From NCBI GenBank assembly GCA_023486985.1, contig JAMDEM010000072.1:1-20816 (forward strand): a stretch of 20,816 bases of DNA, written 5' to 3'. The notes beneath the pieces were generated by a model. It was not told where the DNA came from and made no database searches. It worked only from the letters and a program-made list of their open reading frames with translations. The number at the start of each line of letters is the position of its first letter. Position 1 is the stretch's first letter. The translations under genes were made by a program, and so were the position numbers. This stretch comes from Bacillota bacterium (GTDB lineage: Bacteria; Vulcanimicrobiota; JAMDEM01). Below, piece by piece: positions 7,004-13,788 of the stretch.

Positions 7004-7906
7004 GTGAGTTTGTTTTCTCCCGCTGCGTGGGATATAAATTTCAAAAGAAATTGTGAGGTGGTTGACATCGCACCTATAGGACTTTCTTCATGGAGTTTTC
7101 TCTGCCTTCCTCCAGAAAAAGCAATTGAAAAAGTTCACAGCATGGGATTTACCTGCGTGGAATTATGGGCTGATTCTCCCCATTTCTGGCCCCGTGAATA
7201 TCTGCATCTTTCGAAGACAAAAGAACTGAAAAAATTGCTGAAAAATTTTCCCGACAAAAATTCTATCCACGCTCCGGTTATATCTCTTGCTGATAAAAAC
7301 CCGGGTTTCAGGCATGAATCAGTCAAACAGGTTATTGAGACTGTAAAGCTTGCACAAGAGCTTGAGTGTGCTTATGTTACAATTCATCCCGGTTATCTTT
7401 TTCCCGGCATGCAGGGGTGGTCGCCCATGCCGAACTGCTGGCAGTGGACAGTGGAGGCTTTTAAGGAAATTACCGCGGAAGCGGAAAAATCCGGGGTTAT
7501 ACTGGGAATAGAAAATGTTAAAGGACAGATCGGATCATCACCTGAAGAAATGATTGAATTACTGAGAGAGATAAATTCCCCCAATGCCAAAATTACTTTT
7601 GATATTTCTCATGCAAATATGGAAAAAGATTCAAGGATTGAAAGATTCATAGAACTTATGCCTTCTGAAATGATTCAAATGCATCTTTCGGACAATATGG
7701 GCGAAAAAGACTCCCACTTCCCTCTGGGCCACGGCAATATCGATTTTAAAACCCATATAAAGGCTTTGGTGAACAACGGCTTTTGCGGAAGGTTTATCGG
7801 AGAAATCCTCTGGGAAGAGAAAAAACCTTTTGTTGGGGCTGAAAAATTCTTAAAATTAACCGAGAAATATCTCATTTTGGAGGAACAGGGTCATCCTAAG
7901 GAGTGA
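7004..7906 (+). CDS. Sugar phosphate isomerase/epimerase-like TIM-barrel protein
   Basis: A protein of up to 300 residues of the xylose-isomerase-like TIM-barrel family (AP endonuclease 2 fold). The usual strand-end motifs are present: GLSSWSF, CVELWADSPHFWP, SIHAPVISL, VTIHPG, LGIENVKG, ITFDISHANM, IQMHLSDN, HFPLGHGNIDF and GEILWEE. The Glu, Asp and His residues in GIEN, FDISH, HLSDN and GEI are the expected divalent-metal ligands. The substrate is unknown; relatives act on sugars, inositol derivatives or abasic DNA. Start choice is uncertain. GTG 7004 adds 18 residues whose DNA resembles the GTTTGTTTTCTC repeat. GTG 7058 begins just before the conserved IGLSSWSF but has a poor ribosome site. 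Its stop overlaps the ribosome site of the ATPase gene, so the two are probably co-transcribed. Confidence 0.75.
   Translation: MSLFSPAAWDINFKRNCEVVDIAPIGLSSWSFLCLPPEKAIEKVHSMGFTCVELWADSPHFWPREYLHLSKTKELKKLLKNFPDKNSIHAPVISLADKNPGFRHESVKQVIETVKLAQELECAYVTIHPGYLFPGMQGWSPMPNCWQWTVEAFKEITAEAEKSGVILGIENVKGQIGSSPEEMIELLREINSPNAKITFDISHANMEKDSRIERFIELMPSEMIQMHLSDNMGEKDSHFPLGHGNIDFKTHIKALVNNGFCGRFIGEILWEEKKPFVGAEKFLKLTEKYLILEEQGHPKE
7037..7052 (+). repeat. Small perfect hairpin near the start of the TIM-barrel gene
   Basis: AATTTC-AAAA-GAAATT. It lies between the two candidate start codons (GTG 7004 and GTG 7058) of the next gene. Confidence 0.5.
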
Positions 7907-7911
7907 GTTTT

Positions 7912-9513
7912 ATGGACACAGTATCTGAAGAGAACCAGCAGGTGCTGGAAGAGATTAAGCAGGATGTAAAAGCCGAGATGGAAGCAAGGGCAAAAAAGAT
8001 GAAAGTGCCCTTTGTTGACCTGTCCCAGATTAAAATTGACAAGGAAACGGCTGCCATTATTCCTAGAGAGATGGCTGAGCGTCATAAATTAATCTGCATC
8101 GGCAAGCTTGAAAAGAAAATTACCCTTGCCATGATTGACCCCCAGGATATTTTTGCCCTTGATGAGGTGAGGTTTAGAACAGGTTTTCAGGCTGAGCCTG
8201 TTTTGGCTTCTCATGATGATATTATAAAATCAATAAGCGCTGTTTATGGAGAAGACAAATCCTGGGTAGGGAAACTTGAGCAATTTGGAGAGGGAAAAGC
8301 AGAACTTATAAAGGATGACGACGAATCAAAAAGCGACGAAGAAGTAGTTATAGACCAGCCGGTAATTACCGCTGTAAACAAAATAATAACCGAAGCAGTT
8401 GACAAAAAAGCAAGCGACATTCATGTTGAACCCTTTGAAAATGACCTTCTTGTAAGATACAGAATAGACGGAATTCTTCATGAAATAATGGATTTGCCCA
8501 AAAGCATCCAGCCGGCTCTTGTTTCCAGAATAAAGATTATGTCAAACCTGAATATTGCGGAAAAGCGCATACCCCAGGATGGAAGAATTCACTTAAAAAT
8601 AAAGGACAGGGACCTGGATGTGCGCGTATCAACTCTTCCCGCCCTGCAGGGAGAAACAGTTGTTATGAGGCTTCTGGACAGGAAAAGAATGATGGTGGAT
8701 CTAAACACTCTTGGATTCATGGGTAATGATCTTGAGAAATTCAAGGGACTGATTGACCATCCTCACGGCATCATTCTTGTTACGGGACCCACGGGAAGCG
8801 GAAAATCAACAACCCTTTACGCGACCTTAAATGCCCTCAATCAGCCTCACAGGAAAATTGTCACTATTGAAGACCCGGTGGAATACTATCTTAGAGGCGT
8901 CATACAGATACAAACAAATGCCAGGGTTGGCTTGACTTTTGCCGCCGGATTGAGATCCTTTTTACGGCAGGACCCCGATGTAATGATGGTGGGAGAAATA
9001 AGAGACAAGGAAACTGCCACAATAGCCATCGAATCAGCCCTGACAGGCCATCTGGTTTTAAGCACTCTCCATACAAATGACGCCGTGGGATCGGTAACAA
9101 GGCTTGTTGACATGGGAGTGGAACCGTTCCTTATCTCTTCAACAATGATAGGAGCGCTTGCCCAGAGGCTTGTAAGAGTCATCTGCCCTGCCTGCAAGGA
9201 AGAAATCAAACTTTTACCTGAACTTTTCGAGGTATTTAAAAATTACGACTACAAAGAAGAAGATATCCATATTATGAAGGGCAAGGGATGTCAGGAATGT
9301 AGCAATACCGGATATAAAGGAAGAATCGGCATCTATGAACTGCTTGTAGTAACGGAAGAATTAAGAGAATTAATAATAAAGAGGGTATCTTCAAACATTC
9401 TTTTAGAGCAGGCAAAGAAGGAAGGCTTGAAATCACTTTTTGAAGACGGACTGAGAAAGGTTGCAGCCGGCATAACCACTTACGAAGAAATCTGCAGAGT
9501 AACTGCAGAATAA
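7912..9513 (+). CDS. GspE/PilB-type secretion or pilus assembly ATPase
   Basis: A 533-residue hexameric motor ATPase of the type II secretion/type IV pilus extension class. It has a T2SSE_N-like N-terminal domain (about 30-115). The ATPase core has Walker A GPTGSGKST (292-300), the Asp box TIEDPVEY, Walker B DPDVMMVGEIRD (354-365), and the His box TGHLVLSTLHTND. A tetracysteine zinc site (Cys425, Cys428, Cys460, Cys463) marks the GspE/PilB rather than the PilT branch. The part of the N-terminus that carries MshEN c-di-GMP motifs in some homologues is not evident. ATG 7912 is preferred because AAGGAG lies at 7898-7903, overlapping the stop of the upstream gene; this suggests translational coupling. 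No pilin or other secretion gene is in the window, so pilus versus type II secretion cannot be decided. Confidence 0.9.
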   Translation: MDTVSEENQQVLEEIKQDVKAEMEARAKKMKVPFVDLSQIKIDKETAAIIPREMAERHKLICIGKLEKKITLAMIDPQDIFALDEVRFRTGFQAEPVLASHDDIIKSISAVYGEDKSWVGKLEQFGEGKAELIKDDDESKSDEEVVIDQPVITAVNKIITEAVDKKASDIHVEPFENDLLVRYRIDGILHEIMDLPKSIQPALVSRIKIMSNLNIAEKRIPQDGRIHLKIKDRDLDVRVSTLPALQGETVVMRLLDRKRMMVDLNTLGFMGNDLEKFKGLIDHPHGIILVTGPTGSGKSTTLYATLNALNQPHRKIVTIEDPVEYYLRGVIQIQTNARVGLTFAAGLRSFLRQDPDVMMVGEIRDKETATIAIESALTGHLVLSTLHTNDAVGSVTRLVDMGVEPFLISSTMIGALAQRLVRVICPACKEEIKLLPELFEVFKNYDYKEEDIHIMKGKGCQECSNTGYKGRIGIYELLVVTEELRELIIKRVSSNILLEQAKKEGLKSLFEDGLRKVAAGITTYEEICRVTAE

Positions 9514-9575
9514 GCAAAGCTTGTTTTCTCAAGCTTTATCTCGGGTCTGCCCTGGATTGCCGCCATTCGAAAATA
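9514..9575 (+). repeat. Fragment of the TTTGTTTTCTC / TTCGAAAATA repeat family
   Basis: It begins GCAAAGCTTGTTTTCTC and ends ATTCGAAAATA (9565-9575), as in unit 1 of the array at 2985-3262. The end abuts the ribosome site of the GAF-HD-GYP gene. Confidence 0.55.
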
Positions 9576-9589
9576 AAGGAAGTGCAAGT

Positions 9590-10651
9590 ATGGATTCTGT
9601 TGAATTAGAAGAAAGAATGAATATCATGAGCAGGCTCTGTCATATCGGACAGGAGCTTGCCTCTTTAACTGACCTGGACGAACTTCTGGCAAAGATTATT
9701 GATTGCTGCAAGGATATCTGCAGTTCTGATAAAGCCTCAATCCTGCTTCTTGATGAAAGCAGAAACGAACTTTACTTTAAACAGACATCCGGCTCCATGG
9801 GAGAAGACATAAGAAGAATACGAATTCCATTAAATGAAAAAAGCATTGCCGGCTGGTCATTAATTCACAGGGAAACAGTAAAAATTGACGATGTATCAAC
9901 AGATCCAAGGCACTATAAAGGCGTGGATGAAGCAACAGGATATGAAACAAAAACACTGCTGGCTGTACCGGTAATGTGGGGAGACAGGTGTTTCGGCGTG
10001 GTGGAAGCGGTCAACAAACTCAAAGAGCCGGTATTTACTGATGCAGATGCAGATAATCTTAAAATTCTGGCTCAACAGGCGGCTGTTGCCATCAACAATG
10101 TCTTTCTGGTTGAAGAATTACAAAACTTCTTTGTACATACCATTGAAATTCTCATTAACGCTCTGGAAGCCATTGACCCTTATTCAAGAGGGCATGTGAT
10201 GAGAGTGGCAAGGTATGCTACCAGTATTGCAAGAGAAGTGGGAATTACAGGGAAAGAATTTGAAAACATTCTTTATGCATCATATTTCCATGATATCGGG
10301 CTGTTAAGGAAAGATGCAAACATCCTTAATAAGAGAGATCCTCTACACCCTGTTATTGGCGCCAGCATCCTGGAACAGATAAAGATTCTAGAAAAAACTG
10401 CTGCCATTGTCAAAGCTCACCATGAGTATTATGACGGAACCGGATTTCCTAACGGACTGAAGGGAGAAGAAATTCCACTCGCAGCGAGAATCCTTTCCCT
10501 GGTTGAAGATTACGATGAGGAGTCATCAAGCATAAACGCAGGGAGGTCTAAAGAGAAATTTAACAAGGATTTTTTTGAAAAAGCTTTTGTACGGCATGAC
10601 CCTGAACTCGTAAAAATATTCAAGAAAATAGTGGAGCCCGGCGTCAATTAA
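9590..10651 (+). CDS. GAF-HD-GYP signalling protein (predicted c-di-GMP phosphodiesterase)
   Basis: A 353-residue cytoplasmic protein. A GAF sensor domain spans about residues 20-172 (SSDKASILLLDE, LLAVPVMWGDRCFGVVEAVN). An HD-GYP domain spans about 185-345, with RGHVMRVARYA, YFHDIG (His234/Asp235), HHEYYDGTGFP (277-287) and LKGEEIPLAARIL. Two deviations are visible: Leu238 replaces the Lys of the HDxGK motif, and the third signature residue is GFP instead of GYP. The usual AD-Y-A-T...RPY segment after the signature is replaced by a divergent, shorter end. It could be a phosphodiesterase or a c-di-GMP receptor. I chose ATG 9590, with AAAGGAAG upstream, because the upstream open frame reads through the repeat. 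It follows the ATPase gene by 76 bp and converges with serS. Confidence 0.8.
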   Translation: MDSVELEERMNIMSRLCHIGQELASLTDLDELLAKIIDCCKDICSSDKASILLLDESRNELYFKQTSGSMGEDIRRIRIPLNEKSIAGWSLIHRETVKIDDVSTDPRHYKGVDEATGYETKTLLAVPVMWGDRCFGVVEAVNKLKEPVFTDADADNLKILAQQAAVAINNVFLVEELQNFFVHTIEILINALEAIDPYSRGHVMRVARYATSIAREVGITGKEFENILYASYFHDIGLLRKDANILNKRDPLHPVIGASILEQIKILEKTAAIVKAHHEYYDGTGFPNGLKGEEIPLAARILSLVEDYDEESSSINAGRSKEKFNKDFFEKAFVRHDPELVKIFKKIVEPGVN

Positions 10652-10678
10652 TACAAACCGGTAAATGCCTGTATATGG

Positions 10679-11956
10679 TCATTTGGTTATCAGCTTAAGC
10701 CCGCCGGTGTAATGATGCAAAACTTCAGGAATAACCACTGAGCCGTCTTTTTGCTGGTAATTCTCCAGTATTGCCGCAACGGTTCTTCCCACCGCCACGC
10801 CAGAGCCGTTAAGAGTATTAAGAAATTCCGGCTTTGCTTTGGGCTGAGGCCTGTACCTGATGCCTGCGCGTCTTGCCTGAAAATCAGTGCAGTTTGAGCA
10901 GGAAGATATTTCAACAAACTTTTTCTGACCGGGAGCCCAGAATTCTATATCATACTTCTTGGATGCCGTGAATCCAAGGTCACCGACACAGATAGCAGTA
11001 ACCCGGTAAGGAATTTTCAGCCGCCTCAAAATTTCTTCTGCATTTGCAAGGAGTTTCTCAAGTTCTGCATAAGATTCTTCAGGCCTGGTAAACTTTATCA
11101 ATTCAACTTTATCGAATTGATGAACTCTGGTAAGACCCCTCGTGTCCTTGCCAGCCGCGCCTGCTTCCGACCTGAAGCAGGCAGAAAAACCCGTGTAATA
11201 AAGCGGCAGGACATCTCCTTCCAAAATTTCGTTCCGGTGCAGGTTTACAAGAGGCACTTCAGAGGTTGGTATCAGGTAATAATCAGTATCACGGCACTTG
11301 AAAAGATCCTCTTCAAATTTAGGAAGCTGTCCTGTTGCAAACATGGAAGCGGAATTTACAAGATAAGGCGGAAGCACCTCTTTATATCCATGCTCCCTTG
11401 TGTGAACGTCAAGCATAAAGTTTATCAGGGCTCTTTCAAGCAATGCGCCAGCGCCTTTCATGATTACAAATCGCGCTCCCGATATTTTTACAGCTCTTTC
11501 AAAGTCAACAATATCAAGCTCAGCCGCTATATCCCAGTGAGCCTTTGGTTCAAAGTCAAATTCCGGCAAGGCTCCCCATTTTTTTATTTCAACATTAAAA
11601 CTGTCGTCTGGTCCATCCGGCACGCTTTCATGAGGAATATTGGGAATGCTTATAAGAATATCGTTGAGAGCCTTGCCGGTTTTTTCAAGTTCTTCATCAA
11701 GGGATTTTATCCCATCCCCTACCCTTCTCATTTCTTCCGCCTCAGCGCTTATATCCCCGCCTTTTTGCTTCTTTATACCAATCTCCTTAGAAACCACATT
11801 TCTTTTATTTCTTAAATCATCAATTTTTACAATAAGCTCTCTATGCTTTATATCTTGTTGAATAAAATTATCCACAATAGAGGTGTCCATGCCCCTTCTT
11901 GTGAGAGCTTTCTTAACAATATCAGGATTGTTTCTTAATAATTTTGCATCAAACAT
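10679..11956 (-). CDS. serS: Seryl-tRNA synthetase
   Basis: A 425-residue class II synthetase of normal length. It charges tRNA-Ser (and tRNA-Sec where present) with serine. The N-terminal half has the long charged helical arm (about residues 25-100) that grips the tRNA long variable arm. The class II motifs follow: motif 2 around FRSEAGAAGKDTRGLTRVHQF, and motif 3 with GSGVAVGRTVAAILEN. The serine-site segment EISSCSNCTDFQARR is intact. The ATG has AAGGAGG 4-10 bases upstream. A promoter is visible at 12114-12143, about 160 bp upstream, so the leader would contain a GTAGTGG element. It ends 27 bp from the convergent GAF-HD-GYP gene. There is no T-box-like structure that I can recognise. Confidence 0.96.
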   Translation of the reverse strand: MFDAKLLRNNPDIVKKALTRRGMDTSIVDNFIQQDIKHRELIVKIDDLRNKRNVVSKEIGIKKQKGGDISAEAEEMRRVGDGIKSLDEELEKTGKALNDILISIPNIPHESVPDGPDDSFNVEIKKWGALPEFDFEPKAHWDIAAELDIVDFERAVKISGARFVIMKGAGALLERALINFMLDVHTREHGYKEVLPPYLVNSASMFATGQLPKFEEDLFKCRDTDYYLIPTSEVPLVNLHRNEILEGDVLPLYYTGFSACFRSEAGAAGKDTRGLTRVHQFDKVELIKFTRPEESYAELEKLLANAEEILRRLKIPYRVTAICVGDLGFTASKKYDIEFWAPGQKKFVEISSCSNCTDFQARRAGIRYRPQPKAKPEFLNTLNGSGVAVGRTVAAILENYQQKDGSVVIPEVLHHYTGGLKLITK

Positions 11957-11966
11957 AAATCCTCCT

Positions 11967-11976
11967 TAATTTGCGA
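11967..11976 (-). other. TCGCAAATTA motif before the serS ribosome site
   Basis: On the minus strand this 10-mer lies directly before the AAGGAGG of serS. It resembles the TCGCAAAATA ends of repeats upstream of the FecR and cyclase genes (1401-1410, 3252-3261). Confidence 0.4.
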
Positions 11977-11984
11977 TAGGAAGA

Positions 11985-12014
11985 CCCCGCAGTATTGCTA
12001 CGGGGCAGTTTTTT
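11985..12014 (+). other. GC-rich hairpin in the serS leader
   Basis: CCCCGCAG (11985-11992) pairs with CTACGGGG (11998-12005), with one mismatch and a 5-base loop; T-rich sequence lies at 12009-12014 on the plus strand. On the plus strand it could act as a terminator, but no plus-strand gene enters it. On the minus strand it lies in the serS leader. Confidence 0.4.
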
Positions 12015-12072
12015 GCAGACCAAGGTCTGCCACTACCATATTTTTGCAGAGTAGTGGCAAAGCTTGCTTTGC
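12015..12072 (+). repeat. GTAGTGG element in the serS leader
   Basis: The hairpin GCAGACC-AA-GGTCTGC plus CCACTAC (12015-12036) is followed by a 14-base spacer, then GTAGTGG plus the hairpin GCAAAGC-TT-GCTTTGC (12051-12072). It is a full 58-bp copy in which the two arms have different stems. Confidence 0.85.
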
Positions 12073-12083
12073 CTTCTTTATTT

Positions 12084-12101
12084 TTCGGTCGGGACGCACC
12101 T
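12084..12101 (+). repeat. Fragment of the module X end
   Basis: TTCGGTCGGGACGCACCT matches the end of the module X copies at 206-285 and 370-449. Confidence 0.6.
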
Positions 12102-12113
12102 CGTTTAAAAGAA

Positions 12114-12143
12114 AGTATATCACAGGCGGCATTTTTTTTGCAA
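12114..12143 (-). promoter_or_regulatory. serS promoter
   Basis: On the minus strand, TTGCAA (12143-12138), an 18-bp spacer, and TATACT (12119-12114), with TGA directly before it as an extended -10. It lies about 160 bp upstream of the serS start. Confidence 0.6.
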
Positions 12144-12172
12144 CTTTCGAAGACTGCAAAATGTGCAGGAGC

Positions 12173-12188
12173 CGGGTTTATCCCGGCA
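12173..12188 (+). repeat. 16-bp direct repeat flanking a composite element, left copy
   Basis: CGGGTTTATCCCGGCA, identical to 12443-12458. It is also a small hairpin (CCGGG-TTTAT-CCCGG). Confidence 0.75.
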
Positions 12189-12192
12189 GGTT

Positions 12193-12425
12193 GTAGTGGC
12201 AGACCTTGGTCTGCATAAAAAGGCAAAGCAAGGTGCGTCCCGACCGAACAAGGAGGGCTTGCGTAGCAAGAGCACGGGTTTTGGCTGGAACTTCTTGGCG
12301 AGCAAAGCGGGTACCCGCCCAGAGGGTGGGTGGCATAGAAGGTTCCGCAAAACCCTGATTTCACAGATGAAGACGAGCGAGCAGCTCGGCGAGAGCGAAG
12401 CGAAAATTTAAGCTTTGCCACTACA
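12193..12425 (+). mobile_element. MITE-like composite repeat element
   Basis: It starts with GTAGTGG plus the hairpin GCAGACC-TT-GGTCTGC (12193-12214) and ends with AAGCTTTGCCACTAC (12411-12425), an imperfect inverted copy of the start (12 of 15). Inside, in reverse complement, are module X (12231-12300), a GGGTACCCGCC module (about 12308-12333) and module Y (12337-12409). It is flanked by the 16-bp direct repeats at 12173-12188 and 12443-12458. It encodes no transposase; short open frames across it are chance. It fills most of the 11957-12577 gap, which otherwise holds the serS leader and promoter. Confidence 0.6.
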
Positions 12426-12442
12426 AATACAACAAAAGAAAA

Positions 12443-12458
12443 CGGGTTTATCCCGGCA
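12443..12458 (+). repeat. 16-bp direct repeat flanking a composite element, right copy
   Basis: Identical to 12173-12188. Confidence 0.75.
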
Positions 12459-12577
12459 CGATTTACAGGGTCTTTAATCTGTCCCGTCTTAAATTTATAC
12501 AAAAGGGTTTTAATGTAATACTATCGAAAACCGCAGTTGCCTGTGCCCTGTCATAGAAAGGAGCAATTCTTATTCAA

Positions 12578-13627
12578 ATGCCTGAAACTATGAAAGCCAT
12601 CATAAAAACTGTTGCGGGATATGGAGCTAAATTAGAGGAAGTAAAAATACCTGATATAAACGATAATGAAGTTCTCGTTAATGTAAAAGCGGCATCAATC
12701 TGCGGAACTGACGTACACATATATGAATGGAACAAATGGGCTCAATCAAGAATAAAAAACCTGCCGCAAATTCTTGGCCATGAAATGGCAGGAAACGTAG
12801 TAAAGACCGGGAAAAATGTAAAAAACATTAAAGAAGGCGACTATGTATCAGCGGAAACGCATGTCTCCTGCGGCCATTGCATTCAATGCCTCAACGGGCA
12901 GAAACATATCTGCTCAAACTTAATAATTCTGGGTGTTGACACTAACGGATGTTTTGCTGAATATATAGCAGTGCCTGAATCAGTCTGCTGGAAAAACTCG
13001 CCATTAATTCCTCCGCATATTGCTTCGGTACAGGAACCTCTGGGCAACGCAGTTTATGCAACTTTAGTTGAAGAAGTGGCAGGAAAAACTATAGCAATCG
13101 TTGGAGACGGGCCTATCGGGCTTTTCTCCACGGCTGTTGCAAAGGCATGCGGTGCTTCAGTTGTCTTTTTTGTGGGGTTGAACTCTTACAGGCTGGAATT
13201 AGCAAAGAAACTGGGCGCCGATTTTCTTATAAACCATGATAATGAAAATGCCGTGAGTATTGTTCTTGAAAAAACCGGGGGTTACGGGGCGGACGTTGTA
13301 ATGGACATGGCAGGCACTCCAGGCTCAATTGATGACTGCTTCAAGATGGTAAGAAAAGGCGGAAGATTTACCGCCTTTGGTATTCCTTCCGAGCCGATAA
13401 CCATAGATTACACCAATTCAATAGTATTTAAAGGGCTGACTCTATACGGCATAAACGGCCGGCTCATATTTGACACATGGATTAAAATCAGAGAAATGCT
13501 TGAATCCGGCAAACTTGACATATCGCCGGTCATTACTCATACTTTGAAGCTTGAAGAATTTGAAAAAGGGTTTGACCTTATGACAGCTCGAACAAAAGTA
13601 TGCGGCAAAGTTGTGCTTATTCCTTAA
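12578..13627 (+). CDS. tdh: L-threonine 3-dehydrogenase
   Basis: A 349-residue zinc-dependent medium-chain dehydrogenase. It oxidises L-threonine to 2-amino-3-ketobutyrate using a nicotinamide cofactor. The catalytic zinc ligands Cys42 (CGTDVHIYEW) and His68-Glu69 (LGHEM) are present, as is the structural zinc lobe Cys98, Cys101, Cys104 and Cys112. The cofactor loop is GDGPIG (176-181). At the end of the second strand, where Tdh normally has an acidic residue that holds the NAD ribose, there is Gly200 (FVGLNSYRLELA). Cofactor preference could therefore differ from standard NAD-dependent Tdh. The kbl gene for the next step follows. The AAAGGAG ribosome site is 14 bases from ATG 12578, rather far, so start choice carries some doubt; ATG 12590 would give the more typical N-terminus MKAIIKT. 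Confidence 0.92.
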   Translation: MPETMKAIIKTVAGYGAKLEEVKIPDINDNEVLVNVKAASICGTDVHIYEWNKWAQSRIKNLPQILGHEMAGNVVKTGKNVKNIKEGDYVSAETHVSCGHCIQCLNGQKHICSNLIILGVDTNGCFAEYIAVPESVCWKNSPLIPPHIASVQEPLGNAVYATLVEEVAGKTIAIVGDGPIGLFSTAVAKACGASVVFFVGLNSYRLELAKKLGADFLINHDNENAVSIVLEKTGGYGADVVMDMAGTPGSIDDCFKMVRKGGRFTAFGIPSEPITIDYTNSIVFKGLTLYGINGRLIFDTWIKIREMLESGKLDISPVITHTLKLEEFEKGFDLMTARTKVCGKVVLIP

Positions 13628-13685
13628 TAGTAATGCGGGTTTGATGAATCAAGACATTATAGGCATTCGGAAAACTAAAAAGATT

Positions 13686-13770
13686 GTAGTGGGAGAGCTT
13701 GCTCTCCATAATAAAAGCAAAGCAAGCTTTGCCACTACGTCTTCAACAGTATTGGCAGACCTTGGTCTGC
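13686..13770 (+). repeat. Three GTAGTGG hairpin units upstream of kbl
   Basis: Forward unit 13686-13707 has stem GGAGAGC. Reverse unit 13717-13738 has stem GCAAAGC and ends CCACTAC. Forward unit 13749-13770 has GTATTGG and stem GCAGACC. The last two units make a full 54-bp element. All three stem types occur side by side, and the array ends 18 bp before the kbl start. Confidence 0.85.
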
Positions 13771-13788
13771 GAAAAATGGAGGTGCAGT

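Noticed and set aside
11985..12014. Plus-strand terminator
   Set aside because: It has a stem and T run, but no plus-strand gene is being transcribed into it; it is kept only as a hairpin of uncertain role.
11957..12113. T-box riboswitch upstream of serS
   Set aside because: No T-box consensus or specifier hairpin could be identified; the structure is explained by the repeat element.
11966..12502. Open frames of up to 178 residues on both strands between serS and tdh
   Set aside because: They run through the hairpin modules, mixed on both strands, with no plausible domain.
12566..12574. ATT start codon for tdh to correct the long ribosome-site spacing
   Set aside because: ATT starts are very rare and the added residues match nothing; ATG 12578 is kept with a note.
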